DNA of 64,000 nucleotides from Chryseobacterium turcicum (GCF_021010565.1 NZ_JAJNAY010000002.1:124001-188000); one strand, 5' to 3'. Positions 8,921 through 18,629 are shown, counted from the stretch's first letter. Notes: generated by a model from the letters alone, not told the origin. A program made the numbers and translations.

Positions 8921-10282
8921 TTAATCCTGGATATATTCTGCATCCCACTCGTTTCCATCATCACCTTTGTGACCGTCAAGCTTAATTACAAAACTTTTTG
9001 TTGGGAAATAAGGAGTCAGTCTGATGTCTAACCAAACTCTGTCTTTATTTACTTTATCTTGCTCGAAACGAACAATTTTGAACTTTTCAATTAATTTATC
9101 GGCACCTTTGATACCGTCTAAGAAACTTACAATTTGTCTTCTCAAATCATCTTCGTTTCTTGCATTCCAGTTTTCGAAGGCTCTTCTATTTAAGAAATCT
9201 AGTAAAACTTTCGTTACATAATCGAATACACGAACTACAGAATACGTCTGAAGGCCGATGTTATCTCCTGTAAACAGTGTTTTTGCAGAGAATGCCATGA
9301 TTTTCCCATATTCGTTGACCATAGGAACCAATCCCATTTTTTCCAACTGAGAAATTTCGCTTTTCTTTAATTCAAATTTTACAGCATCTACTTCGTTGAT
9401 ATTACCGTGTTTTTTACCGGCAGCAACCTGAGACATTAAAGTTTTATGAATTTTTCCGGCCAATGAAGTTGAAGGTGGAAGTTCTACGTTTTCTTCTTCA
9501 CCAACTTCTTCGGCTCTGCCACGACCTACTAACCAGTTACACGTCATGATGACATTACTTCTGTGCAATTCGCCCCCTGTAAGATTCGCTGAGTGGAATA
9601 AATCTACCACATCATCCGGCTTATCAAGATTGGCAAAATCGGTCACCATCATTACCTTGTTTTCGTTACAGATTTTCGCCCATTTCTCTACTACTTTATT
9701 AGATCCCAAATATCCCGGAATTGCCAAAATAGAATAGTTATCTCTTAAATCTAAACGATCGTAATAGCTTTTAAATTCATCAGAAATAGCATCAATAAAT
9801 ATAGGATTATCAAGATCTGAAACCTGCTCCAACGTTGCATTAACGATACTTACGTTATCTACCTTATCTAGTTCTGTATTTTTATAAAACTGAGCAACCG
9901 TTCGGTATGAAGTTTCTAGTTGGCGTACGGCATCAAGAGAATTTTTAAGATTTACTTTCAAATTCTGATCAGCCTGTTGTGCTTTATTTTTGCAGGTATC
10001 TGCCATTTTTTCAGCAGAATCATTGCTGTTTAAAAGCTCTACCCACAGATTAATTTTCTGTAAAAGCTCTTTTCTTTCATCGGTTTTATTACCATCATTC
10101 AAGAAGATTTCTTTTCTCGCTTTTCTGGTTGGGTTCATATTGGCGATTCCGTCTACGACAGATTCTATAAAGCCAAACCCTCCGATTTTATTTAATTCTT
10201 CAAGCGGATTTCCTTTTGGTCTTCCAGCTTGCTGCTGTTGATTATGCTGTTGGCTTTCTGCAGCCTGTAATTTACTATCCAT
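8921..10282 (-). CDS. tssC: Type VI secretion sheath large subunit TssC (DUF5458-type)
   Basis: A 453-residue protein that I recognise as the Bacteroidota TssC/VipB homologue long annotated as DUF5458. The N-terminus is low-complexity (Gln-rich, residues 8-20). It is followed by a helical region and a core with LDNPIFIDAISDEFKSYYDRL, NYSILAIPGYLGSNKVVEKW, and a C-terminal LDIRLTPYFPTKSFVIKLDG resembling the C-terminal end of other TssC proteins. With TssB it would form the contractile sheath in the cytoplasm. It begins 23 bases after tssB, so the two form one operon. No other type VI gene is visible in the window. The name is from recollection of the family. Confidence 0.78.
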   Translation of the reverse strand: MDSKLQAAESQQHNQQQQAGRPKGNPLEELNKIGGFGFIESVVDGIANMNPTRKARKEIFLNDGNKTDERKELLQKINLWVELLNSNDSAEKMADTCKNKAQQADQNLKVNLKNSLDAVRQLETSYRTVAQFYKNTELDKVDNVSIVNATLEQVSDLDNPIFIDAISDEFKSYYDRLDLRDNYSILAIPGYLGSNKVVEKWAKICNENKVMMVTDFANLDKPDDVVDLFHSANLTGGELHRSNVIMTCNWLVGRGRAEEVGEEENVELPPSTSLAGKIHKTLMSQVAAGKKHGNINEVDAVKFELKKSEISQLEKMGLVPMVNEYGKIMAFSAKTLFTGDNIGLQTYSVVRVFDYVTKVLLDFLNRRAFENWNARNEDDLRRQIVSFLDGIKGADKLIEKFKIVRFEQDKVNKDRVWLDIRLTPYFPTKSFVIKLDGHKGDDGNEWDAEYIQD

Positions 10283-10305
10283 AATATTTGTGTAGGTACT
10301 TAAGA

Positions 10306-10752
10306 TTATTTTTCAAGTTCTTGTGCCACATCTTTCAATGCTTCAATAAAAGCAGCTCTGGTCTGCTCATTTTCCAACATATTGCGAAGAATCTTATTGG
10401 TTTTCAGCTGACGTACGATTTTATTGTACTGCTCCTGCTCCATGCTGAGCTGCTGAAGGTAATCTGATTTCTGAACAAGATTTTTGGGAGTGAAGTCTGC
10501 AAGATTCTGAAAACGGAATTCTTCTTCTACCACAGTTCCTTCCTCTGTTTCGTGCTGTACAGCGACAGAAGGCTGAAAGTGTCTGAAAACATCATCTACG
10601 GTTTTTAATCCTGTAACAATTTCGGGAACATAAGATTCGTCTGTTGTGAGCTGACTTACGATAAGAGATTTGTTCTCCTGGATTTCTTGAATAGCTTCAT
10701 TAGCGTCGACCTTGACTTCGTTTCCGCCAACACCATAATTAAACATTGCCAT
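10306..10752 (-). CDS. tssB: Type VI secretion sheath small subunit TssB
   Basis: A 148-residue protein directly upstream of tssC. It has the TssB layout: an N-terminal part, FRHFQPSVAVQHETEEG, then EEEFRFQNLADFTPKNLVQKS, which matches the 'F..l.DF.P..i' signature of VipA/TssB, and an all-helical C-terminus with LRNMLENEQTRAAFIEALKD. In other type VI systems the two sheath proteins are always co-expressed in this order. A second ATG two codons downstream is an equally possible start. The first gene of the pair; the 243 bases upstream hold the terminator of the next gene and no clear TAnnTTTG box. Confidence 0.78.
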   Translation of the reverse strand: MAMFNYGVGGNEVKVDANEAIQEIQENKSLIVSQLTTDESYVPEIVTGLKTVDDVFRHFQPSVAVQHETEEGTVVEEEFRFQNLADFTPKNLVQKSDYLQQLSMEQEQYNKIVRQLKTNKILRNMLENEQTRAAFIEALKDVAQELEK

Positions 10753-10943
10753 ATTATTATTATTTTGAGATTGTTGATTTTGGTTTGGATTAGCAAATTT
10801 TTGACCAATCCATTGTTTAAATTTATAAAAAAACTATAACATACAAAATTTTGTAAAGATTTTTATTAAAATAAATCAATTCACTGATGATAATTGAATG
10901 ATTATTAATCTGTTTTGGTGTCACTAATCTATGAAAAAACAAT

Positions 10944-10972
10944 AAAAAAAACGCACCAAAATGATGCGTTTT
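10944..10972 (-). terminator. Terminator of the M13 lipoprotein peptidase gene
   Basis: A stem with AAAACGCA/TGCGTTTT arms, then a T run on the minus strand, just after the peptidase stop codon. Confidence 0.75.
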
Positions 10973-10995
10973 AACAGTAAATTATTGTACAAAAA

Positions 10996-13095
10996 TTACC
11001 ATATTTTAATTCTCTCAGCCGGAGCTTTATACAGTTTATCTCCCGGTTTAATATCGAATGCTTTCATAAAAGAATCCTGATTTACCAAAGGCCCGAAAGC
11101 TCTGAAATATCCCGGTGAGTGCGGATCTGTCTTCACCTGATTCATCATATACTGATCGGTAGATTTGGTTCTCCAAACCGTTGCCCAGCTCATAAAAAAT
11201 CTTTGATCCTGATTAAATCCGCTAATCAAACCAACATTTCCTTTATCTTTTAAATACATTTGAAGTGCATCATAAGCAACCGCTACTCCACCCAAATCAC
11301 CAATATTTTCACCGCTCGTAAATTTTCCGTTCACGAAACTTCCTTTTACTGGTTCATAAGCGTTATATTGAGCTGCCAATTGTCCCACTTTTGCATCAAA
11401 GTTCTTACGATCCTGATCAGTCCACCAATTATTCAAATTTCCGTCACCGTCAAATCTTGAACCGCTGTCATCAAAACCATGAGAAATTTCGTGACCAATC
11501 ACTGCTCCGATTCCACCGAAATTTACCGCTGCATCCGCTTTTGGATTGTAGAAAGGCGGCTGAAGAATAGCAGCAGGGAACACAATTTCGTTATTTGAAC
11601 CGCTGTAATACGCATTTACGGTTTGTGGAGACATTCCCCATTCTGTTTTATCTACAGGTTTTCCTACTTTTTCTAAACTTTTCTGATATTGCCAAGCCGA
11701 AACATTTTGTAGGTTTGAATATAAAGTTGCACCTTGAGAAGGAGCTTCTACTTTCAATTTAGAATAATCTTTCCACTGATCCGGATACGCTATTTTCACG
11801 GTGAATTTCGACAGTTTTTCCTGAGCTTTTACTTTGGTTTCCGGCGACATCCAATCCATATCATTGATGTGCGTTTTGAAAGATTTCAAAATATAATCAA
11901 TGTACATTTCCATTTGTTGCTTAGATTCTGGAGTAAAATATTTATCAACATACAATTTTCCGAATGCTTCACCTAAAACACTGTTTACAAGCGCCAAACC
12001 TCTTTTATCCATCCCACGCTGCTCTTTTTGACCTTGAAGATATTTAGAGTAAAAATCGAAACGGATATTATCTAAACTATCACCCAGATTACTTGCATTC
12101 CCATTGATAATATGATATTTAAGATAATCTTTCACCAACGGCAGGTTTTTCTGATTGATAAACTGATCCATATTTTGGTAATATTTCAGCTCACCAACAA
12201 TTACTTTATCTGTATTTACTCCTGCATCTTTCAGATATTTAGCCAAATTTACATTTTTCACCAAGCCAGAAAGCTCAGTAACATTTTTAGGATTGTATCT
12301 TAAATTGGCATCTCTATTTTGCTCTAAAGTCAGTAAATAATTTGCCAGTTGCTTTTCAAAATCAACCACATTTTTAGCAGACTGAGGCGCATTTTCATAT
12401 CCTAAAACAACAAATAATTTAGCTACATAATTTTGATATTCTGCTAAAGTTTTGGTATTGGCCTCGTTTACTTTTTGGTAATAATCTCTTCCTAAACCAA
12501 GGTCAGGACCGCCAAGATATACAGCATTCATTTTAGAATTCTTCATATCTGCCCCAACTCTCCATCCGTAGAATGAATTATCACTTAATTTTGTTGCGTC
12601 TAAAAGGTATTTCTGAAGGTCATTAACGTTTTTAATGGCATCAACTTTAGCTAAATCAGATTTTATCGGAGAAATTCCTGCTGCATTTCTCTTTTCAACA
12701 TCCATAAAAGACGCATAAAGATTCTGAATTTTCTGCCCTTCTGAACCTTCAGCATATTTCTCGCTTATAATTTTATTTAAAATATCAAGTGAAGCATCAT
12801 CTACATTCTCTCTCAATGCATTAAAAGACCCCCAACTTGCTTTATCAGAAGGAATCTGGGTTTCTTTTATCCAATTTCCGTTCACATAGCTGAAGAAATC
12901 ATCCTGCGGACGTACGGTTTTATCCATATAAGATAAGTTAATTCCGTTTTCAGGATATATTACCAATTCAGAGTTTACGGCAACGATGTTCACAGGTGGC
13001 TTTTCTGTTGTCTCAACAGTTTTTTTTGCAGTTCCACAAGAATTTAAAAATACAACACCTGAAAAAGCAAGTGCTGCGATATTTAGTTTTTTCAT
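10996..13095 (-). CDS. M13-family zinc metallopeptidase, lipoprotein (PepO/neprilysin-like)
   Basis: A 699-residue protease of the neprilysin family. The ATG at 13095 begins a lipoprotein signal with lipobox FLNSCGT. The N-terminal M13 domain starts at MDKTVRPQDDFFSYVNGNWI. The zinc motif HEISH has its first His at residue 535, and the third ligand Glu lies in ENIGDLGG, about 60 residues later. AFGPLVNQDSFMKAF and the terminal KIW also match the family. It is probably anchored in the outer membrane and degrades peptides. A close paralogue without the lipobox is encoded at 32964-35015. Confidence 0.93.
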   Translation of the reverse strand: MKKLNIAALAFSGVVFLNSCGTAKKTVETTEKPPVNIVAVNSELVIYPENGINLSYMDKTVRPQDDFFSYVNGNWIKETQIPSDKASWGSFNALRENVDDASLDILNKIISEKYAEGSEGQKIQNLYASFMDVEKRNAAGISPIKSDLAKVDAIKNVNDLQKYLLDATKLSDNSFYGWRVGADMKNSKMNAVYLGGPDLGLGRDYYQKVNEANTKTLAEYQNYVAKLFVVLGYENAPQSAKNVVDFEKQLANYLLTLEQNRDANLRYNPKNVTELSGLVKNVNLAKYLKDAGVNTDKVIVGELKYYQNMDQFINQKNLPLVKDYLKYHIINGNASNLGDSLDNIRFDFYSKYLQGQKEQRGMDKRGLALVNSVLGEAFGKLYVDKYFTPESKQQMEMYIDYILKSFKTHINDMDWMSPETKVKAQEKLSKFTVKIAYPDQWKDYSKLKVEAPSQGATLYSNLQNVSAWQYQKSLEKVGKPVDKTEWGMSPQTVNAYYSGSNNEIVFPAAILQPPFYNPKADAAVNFGGIGAVIGHEISHGFDDSGSRFDGDGNLNNWWTDQDRKNFDAKVGQLAAQYNAYEPVKGSFVNGKFTSGENIGDLGGVAVAYDALQMYLKDKGNVGLISGFNQDQRFFMSWATVWRTKSTDQYMMNQVKTDPHSPGYFRAFGPLVNQDSFMKAFDIKPGDKLYKAPAERIKIW

Positions 13096-13217
13096 TAAAA
13101 TAATTTTGATGTGTAAAACAGTTTTATCAAATATAAGAATTTTGATGGACATGCTTATAGTACCAATATCTTCACCAATTTTTGCACATAAAATCTGTCT
13201 AATTCGTGGGGAAAATA

Positions 13218-14072
13218 TTAATTTTCAATCTTACTCAAATGTTTTTTCTTAAAAGCTGTCGGTGTTTCTCCTATATACTTTTTGAATAATTTATTAAAAT
13301 AAGAAACACTTTCAAAACCAACCTGAAAACAAACTTCGGTAATGCCCAAATTCTGTAACAGTAACATCTTCGCCTGATTGATTCTGTAATTATTCACAAA
13401 ATCGGTAAACGTCATATTAGTTTGTTTTTTAAAATATCGGCAAAAGGCCGGTGTACTCAAACTCACCATTTCAGCAATAATATTCACATTGGGATTTTTG
13501 TCATAGTTTTCATTGATATAATCATAAATAGTCCCCATTCTTATTTTATCATTTAAAAACCATTTTACACGCGTGTCTTCTTTGTTGAGCTCAATAACTT
13601 CGGTAGACTGTGAGAGTATCTGCAAAACTTCTATCAAAGCAATAAGTGATTCGAAAGGCTTTTTTTCTTTAATTAAATGAAGCTTTTTTGCGACTATTTT
13701 TTTTGTTTCTCCAAAAAATGATAATCCTAAATACGAACGGTCTAAAAGCTTTTTAATATCATCAAATTCAGGAACAGGAAGAATCATTTCCTGCAAAAAG
13801 TTTTCTTTAAACTGTAGAACAACCTGTTTATATTCAGTTTTTATTCCGTAATCAAAATTAAGATGCGGAACATTAGAACCTACCAAAAGGAGGTCACTTT
13901 CCATAAAACCAGAAATATTTTTTCCGACATGACGAATCCCGTTCAAGGCTTCTACATAAACCAATTCTATTTCAGGATGATAATGCCAGAAAAAACAATG
14001 TTTCATCGAAGGCTCAAAAATTTTAAAAGACTTACCATCTTCAAAATCAATGATTTCTTTCTGTATTTTCAT
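13218..14072 (-). CDS. AraC-family transcriptional regulator
   Basis: 284 residues: an N-terminal cupin-like sensory domain (HPEIELVYVEALNGIRHVG, residues about 30-110), then a C-terminal double helix-turn-helix DNA-binding domain. The latter has VSLSTPAFCRYFKKQTNMTFTD and the signature ITEVCFQVGFESVSYFNKLF followed by KYIGETPTAFKK. It is divergent from the MFS exporter gene with 129 bases between the starts, so it probably controls that exporter and itself. The effector is unknown. Confidence 0.92.
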   Translation of the reverse strand: MKIQKEIIDFEDGKSFKIFEPSMKHCFFWHYHPEIELVYVEALNGIRHVGKNISGFMESDLLLVGSNVPHLNFDYGIKTEYKQVVLQFKENFLQEMILPVPEFDDIKKLLDRSYLGLSFFGETKKIVAKKLHLIKEKKPFESLIALIEVLQILSQSTEVIELNKEDTRVKWFLNDKIRMGTIYDYINENYDKNPNVNIIAEMVSLSTPAFCRYFKKQTNMTFTDFVNNYRINQAKMLLLQNLGITEVCFQVGFESVSYFNKLFKKYIGETPTAFKKKHLSKIEN

Positions 14073-14201
14073 TAGGTTCTGTTTTGATTAATTATGAATA
14101 CAAATTTATTTAAAATTGTCAATACAGAGCAAGAATCAATCATTTCAGAACAAAAAAAAACCATTATTTCTCTCGAATTTTGCACTTTGAAATAGGAATA
14201 G

Positions 14202-15401
14202 ATGTTTGATAAAAGAATTTTGCCTTTGGCAATCGGTGGTTTGGCAATCGGAACTACAGAATTTACGATTATGGGATTGCTTCCCGACATTGCACAAACA
14301 CTGAAGATTACCATTCCGCAAGCTGGGCATTTAATTGCAGCGTATGCTTTGGGAGTTGTAATTGGAGCACCCATTTTAATAGGTTATTCTGTAAAGTTTC
14401 CACCCAAAAAAGTATTGCTTGTTTTGATGGTAATTTTCACCATTTTTAATGCATTATCTGCTATTGCTCCAGATTATAACTCGATGTTGATTATCAGATT
14501 TTTGTCGGGTTTACCACATGGTGCATTTTTCGGAGTCGGAACCGTAGTCGCATCAAGAATGGCAGGAAAAGGAAAAGAGGCATTGTATATCTCGTTAATG
14601 TTTACCGGATTAACGGTTGCCAATTTGGCGATGGTTCCTTTGGTTACATATATTGGGCATGCATTTCACTGGCGCTGGTATTTTGCAATTGTAGGTGTGA
14701 TTGGTATTGCCACTTTATTGGCTTTAAAACTTTGGCTTCCTGCAATGGAAAAAAAAGAAGACAGTCATTTTCTGGAAGAATTGAAATTTTTGAAAGGAAA
14801 ACAGTCGTGGTTGGTTTTAATGATTACGGCAATAGGTTTCGGAGGTTTGTTTACTTGGTTTAGTTATATCACGCCATTAATGACAGTCGTTTCAAAAATT
14901 GAAAGCAGCTATATGGCTTATGTGATGATTCTTGCAGGCGCAGGAATGGTCGTTGGAAATTTAGCGGGAGGTTTTCTTTCAGATAAATTAGGTCCTGAAA
15001 AAACCTGTTCGTTGCTATTGTTTCTAATGATGATTTCATTAGCGGGAGTATTCTTTCTTTCTCATTATCAAAATGTTTCATTAGTTTTAACGTTCATTTG
15101 TGGAGCCTTGTCGATGTCTGTAGCAGCACCTATTAACATTATGATGATGAAAGCAGCACCAAAAAGTGAAATGATGGCCGCCGCTTTTATGCAGGCCGCA
15201 TTTAATATCGCAAATGCCATGGGAGCATTCTTCGGAGGAATTCCGTTAGAACACGGCTTGCCTTATAATTACCCTTCACTTGTAGGAGTCGGAATGACGC
15301 TTATTGGATTGATTATTAGTCTAATTTATTTTTATCTCTATAGATTACCCAATGTAAAAGAAAAAGAAATAGCGGTAGAATGTGCTACCTGTGACCAATA
15401 A
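14202..15401 (+). CDS. MFS transporter, AraJ/DHA1 type
   Basis: A 399-residue inner-membrane protein with about 12 hydrophobic segments. The N-terminus LPLAIGGLAIGTTEFTIMGLLPDIA is the signature of the DHA1 AraJ/YdhP-type arabinose-efflux or drug-export permeases, with RFLSGLPHGAFFGVG as the motif-A-like loop. The C-terminus ends with a Cys-containing tail, ECATCDQ. The probable role is proton-driven export of a small molecule. The divergent AraC gene suggests inducible expression. A strong convergent terminator follows the stop codon. Confidence 0.88.
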   Translation: MFDKRILPLAIGGLAIGTTEFTIMGLLPDIAQTLKITIPQAGHLIAAYALGVVIGAPILIGYSVKFPPKKVLLVLMVIFTIFNALSAIAPDYNSMLIIRFLSGLPHGAFFGVGTVVASRMAGKGKEALYISLMFTGLTVANLAMVPLVTYIGHAFHWRWYFAIVGVIGIATLLALKLWLPAMEKKEDSHFLEELKFLKGKQSWLVLMITAIGFGGLFTWFSYITPLMTVVSKIESSYMAYVMILAGAGMVVGNLAGGFLSDKLGPEKTCSLLLFLMMISLAGVFFLSHYQNVSLVLTFICGALSMSVAAPINIMMMKAAPKSEMMAAAFMQAAFNIANAMGAFFGGIPLEHGLPYNYPSLVGVGMTLIGLIISLIYFYLYRLPNVKEKEIAVECATCDQ

Positions 15402-15403
15402 AA

Positions 15404-15431
15404 AAAGAGAAGCAATTGCTTCTCTTTTTTG
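15404..15431. terminator. Bidirectional terminator between convergent genes
   Basis: AAAAGAGAAGC-AATT-GCTTCTCTTTT with flanking A and T runs. It lies between the MFS gene (plus) and the SpoIIAA-like gene (minus) and can serve both. Confidence 0.9.
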
Positions 15432-15435
15432 TTAA

Positions 15436-15816
15436 CTAACTTTGAACTTCATTCCCATTTTGACACCAATATAAGGCGTTATAAAGATTTTCTTTTGGAA
15501 AAGATTTAAATTCTCCGGGCATTAAAACACTGAAAATATCTGTAAAATTCTGTACTCCTTCATTATCGGTGACAATGGCTGCTCTATTCCATTTGGTAAT
15601 ATCTTTTATACCTAAAAGTGCATCCTGAAGCCAGGCTCCCATGGTAAAGTTACTTAAATCTGTATCTAAGTATAGAAGGTAATTTAATTCATCAAATTTT
15701 TCTATTTTACTCTTTACATAAGGAATAACAAGATTTTCAAAATCTTCTTTGGTCACATCGCCTGTGGCATTAAAAGCAGCTACGTTTTCAGGAGCATCAT
15801 TAATTATTGTTATCAT
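15436..15816 (-). CDS. STAS/SpoIIAA-like protein
   Basis: A 126-residue cytoplasmic protein. The layout (FNATGDVTKEDFENLVIPYV, then LNYLLYLDTDLSNFTMGAWLQD, then WNRAAIVTDNEGVQNFTDIF) matches the SpoIIAA-like family (SEC14/STAS fold). Members are small and of uncertain function, some thought to bind lipids or hydrophobic ligands. No phosphorylation-site serine typical of true anti-sigma antagonists can be assigned. It stands alone. Confidence 0.75.
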   Translation of the reverse strand: MITIINDAPENVAAFNATGDVTKEDFENLVIPYVKSKIEKFDELNYLLYLDTDLSNFTMGAWLQDALLGIKDITKWNRAAIVTDNEGVQNFTDIFSVLMPGEFKSFPKENLYNALYWCQNGNEVQS

Positions 15817-15926
15817 AATTTATATTTAAATGGTTTTGGTCATTTTATTTTATCAATAATTAAACCATAATTAAAGAATGAATGTCTTAAAGGCTCAATT
15901 ATTGCTAATATTTTGAAAATAAAACT

Positions 15927-17132
15927 ATGGACTTGAAATCTAACGAACCTTTCTGGCTTTTAAAAAATGGTTTATTATCTTCCTATCCTTCCCTGAAATC
16001 TGATGAAGAATACGATGTTCTTATTATCGGTGGCGGAATTACCGGAAGTCTTATTGCCCATCAAATGATAAAAGACGGATACCAAACTATTTTAATTGAT
16101 AAACGCGAAATCTGTAATGGAAGTACCTCAGCAACAACCTCAATGTTGCAGTATGAAATTGATACTCCGCTGTATGAATTAATTGAAATGATTGGTGAAA
16201 AAGGTGCGGTAGAAAGTTACAAAGCCTGCTCAAAATCTATAGACGATTTAGAAAAACTAACGAAAGAAATAAAAGCCCGTTCTGGTTTTAAAAGAAAGCA
16301 ATCCTTATATTTTGCTTCTAAAAAGAAAGATGCAGTTTGGCTTGAAAAAGAATATGAAGCCCGAAGAAAAGCAGGATTTGACGTGACATGGCTTGGAATT
16401 GAAGATATTGAAGAAAAATTTGGTTTTCAGAATACCTATGGTGGAATTTTATCTAAACAAGGCGCAAGTATCGATGCTTTTAAGTTTGCTCACGAATTGC
16501 TAAGATTTAATATCAATAAAGGTTTAAAAGTGTATGATAAAACCGAAATGAAGTCGGTAAAATATTTACGAGACCACAATTTAGCATTAACGACTGATGG
16601 TTTTAACATTAAAACTAAAAAAATCATTTATTGCGTGGGTTACGAAAGTTCAACAATGATTAAAGAATATTTTGTAGACCTTAAAAGCACATTTGCTATA
16701 GTTTCTGAAATTGATACTCAGAAATTTAAAAATATTGAACATACACTCGTCTGGAATACTGATGACCCTTACATTTACATGAGAACAACCGATGATGAAA
16801 GGCTCTTAATCGGCGGTGGCGATGAAGATTTTTCTAATCCTGAAAAGCGCGATTCTCTATTAAATAAAAAAGAAAAAGAAATTCTGAAAAATCTAAAAAG
16901 AATAAAACCCGACTATCATTTTTATACCGATTTTGTATGGGCGGGAACCTTCGGAGAAACCAAAGACGGACTTCCTTACATTGGAACTCATGATAATTTT
17001 AAAAACTCGTATTTCGTTTTAGGTTTTGGCGGAAACGGAATTACTTTCTCTGTCACCGGAATGGAAATGGCTTCGGCTTTTATGAAAAATGAAAATCATC
17101 AGCTTTCTGAATATTTTAAGTTTGGAAGATGA
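15927..17132 (+). CDS. FAD-dependent oxidoreductase (DAO family)
   Basis: A 401-residue flavoenzyme. YDVLIIGGGITGSLIAHQMI (residues about 27-46) is the Rossmann dinucleotide fold for FAD, with the acidic end of strand 2 in TILIDKREICNGSTS. The C-terminal FAD contact is LPYIGTHDNFKNSYFVLGFGGNG, split over two strands. This is the DAO fold seen in glycine/amino-acid oxidases. In some relatives a Rieske domain follows at the C-terminus; it is absent here. The substrate is not predictable. Confidence 0.85.
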   Translation: MDLKSNEPFWLLKNGLLSSYPSLKSDEEYDVLIIGGGITGSLIAHQMIKDGYQTILIDKREICNGSTSATTSMLQYEIDTPLYELIEMIGEKGAVESYKACSKSIDDLEKLTKEIKARSGFKRKQSLYFASKKKDAVWLEKEYEARRKAGFDVTWLGIEDIEEKFGFQNTYGGILSKQGASIDAFKFAHELLRFNINKGLKVYDKTEMKSVKYLRDHNLALTTDGFNIKTKKIIYCVGYESSTMIKEYFVDLKSTFAIVSEIDTQKFKNIEHTLVWNTDDPYIYMRTTDDERLLIGGGDEDFSNPEKRDSLLNKKEKEILKNLKRIKPDYHFYTDFVWAGTFGETKDGLPYIGTHDNFKNSYFVLGFGGNGITFSVTGMEMASAFMKNENHQLSEYFKFGR

Positions 17133-17181
17133 ATTTAAATTTTATTGGCCTCAAAAATGGCTAATATAAAATATTTTATTA

Positions 17182-17229
17182 GCCACGAATGCACGAATTT
17201 TTACTTGCTAATATTCGTGCATTCGTGGC
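17182..17229. repeat. ATTCGTGCATTCGTGGC hairpin, copy 1
   Basis: GCCACGAATGCACGAAT (17182-17198) and its exact reverse complement (17213-17229) form a 17-bp stem with a 14-base loop. Related copies lie at 36077-36140 and 44641-44681. It stands in the 303-base gap after the FAD oxidoreductase gene. Confidence 0.85.
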
Positions 17230-17359
17230 AAAATTTATCAAATAAAAAGTTTGAGGCTCAGCAAAACCAAACCTCAAACAAAATAAACAATACTAACATT
17301 CACATCACTATTTCACGGAACTGGTGTTTGAGACCAATTCCTTTAAATGCCACTTTCGG

Positions 17360-17406
17360 TTGATAGGATTTCATCCTATCCTTTAATAAATCGTCCTTTC
17401 AGGACT
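17360..17406. repeat. GATAGGATTTCATCCTATCC repeat, copy 1
   Basis: GATAGGAT and ATCCTATC form a small palindrome, followed by CTTTAATAAATCGTCCTTTCAGGACT. A diverged second copy is at 39541-39590 with the same order of palindrome and CGTCC...AGGACT hairpin. It is a REP-like intergenic repeat near the 3' end of the VWA gene. Confidence 0.7.
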
Positions 17407-17435
17407 CTAATCCTCGAATCTCGAACCTCGAACCT

Positions 17436-18629
17436 CTAAAAACCGTATCCGTTTTTTTTCGCAATCTCCACAATCGATTTTTCAATCGCTTTTCCCAAGT
17501 CGTCACCTTCAGAACTTCCTCGTTTTTTAGTTTCGATATCAATAAACTCCTGTCTTTTTTTCGCAAGAATTTCAATTTCTTTCTGAATCTTGTCACGGTC
17601 TGCCGATTTTTGAGCGACAATTTTTGTAATTTCATCTTTACTTTTTCCTTTCAGCTCAGAAGGAAGTTCATTTTCTTTTATTGACGAAATATAAGCTTTG
17701 TCTTTTTCAACTTTATCTACCAAATCCCAATGGTCATTTTTGTAAGCGTTTTTCTTTGATTTGCTTACGGCTCTTTCAACCGCATTCGAAGCAGATTGCA
17801 TTTCAGCATTTGAATCTTGAGCAGTCTGTTTGTTTTTCATTTCAGAACCTCGACTTCCGTAAGAAATATAAGTGTCGTTTAATTTAGAATTATATTGTGA
17901 AATTTTCACATCATAAGGCGTTTCAATATAAATCACTTTCTGGTCGCTGTCGATATTAAAATATTTTCCTTCCCCTAAACTCGCTCCATTTTGCCAATGT
18001 GACTGAATTCCTTCATTACGGCTTCCACAAAAAATCGTATTGGTATAAATATTTTTGGCTTTAGCTTTAGAAATAACATCTTTATAACTTATTTTTCCCT
18101 GGTCAAAAGGTTCATTTCCGGCGATGTAAATCAGTTTCATACTTTTTTCGTTACCATCCCAACTCAGATTGTTTGCTGCATCACGAATTACGGCTCCACA
18201 ATATTCATTCCCTCCGTTGGTTCTTAAAGCAAAAAGTTTTTCTGAAACCAAATCTAAATCTTGCGTTAACGGAGTGACTTGTCGGATGTAATTTTCATCC
18301 TGTAAACCATCATTTCCGTATTCATAAAGGGCAATTTCTACTTGCGGAGCTTTTCCGTTATATTTTAAAGTCGTTAAAGTATTCACGATATTCCAAAGTC
18401 TTGATTTTGCTTGGTCAATAAGCCCATCCATACTGTTGGAAGTATCTAGAAGTAAAGCTACCTGAATTTTATTTTCTTTAGAAACCTCAATTTTTGGCTG
18501 TGTTGAGATTGTACTTTCTACAATTTTTCTATCGTTGGCTTTGCTGCTGCAACGATTATCTGAAATTTTACCTGCACTCAAAAAAGCAAAGACACTTGCT
18601 GTTACTGTTAAAAATTTTAATGTGTTCAT
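17436..18629 (-). CDS. Secreted von Willebrand factor A domain protein
   Basis: A 397-residue protein with an N-terminal hydrophobic signal (TVTASVFAFLSAG). A VWA domain spans roughly residues 55-265: its MIDAS motif is DTSNS in VALLLDTSNSMDGLIDQAK, with the Thr and Asp contacts likely in the later YIAGNEPFDQG region. After it comes a long charged helical tail, about residues 270-397, rich in Lys and Glu, likely a coiled coil. The function is unknown; VWA domains mediate metal-dependent protein binding. It lies next to the MuiA/SIMPL cluster, but its upstream region has no ACTTGGT repeat pair. Confidence 0.82.
   Translation of the reverse strand: MNTLKFLTVTASVFAFLSAGKISDNRCSSKANDRKIVESTISTQPKIEVSKENKIQVALLLDTSNSMDGLIDQAKSRLWNIVNTLTTLKYNGKAPQVEIALYEYGNDGLQDENYIRQVTPLTQDLDLVSEKLFALRTNGGNEYCGAVIRDAANNLSWDGNEKSMKLIYIAGNEPFDQGKISYKDVISKAKAKNIYTNTIFCGSRNEGIQSHWQNGASLGEGKYFNIDSDQKVIYIETPYDVKISQYNSKLNDTYISYGSRGSEMKNKQTAQDSNAEMQSASNAVERAVSKSKKNAYKNDHWDLVDKVEKDKAYISSIKENELPSELKGKSKDEITKIVAQKSADRDKIQKEIEILAKKRQEFIDIETKKRGSSEGDDLGKAIEKSIVEIAKKNGYGF

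Noticed and set aside
14072..14374. 100-codon frame opposite the MFS gene start
   Set aside because: Antisense to the transporter and without recognisable domains.
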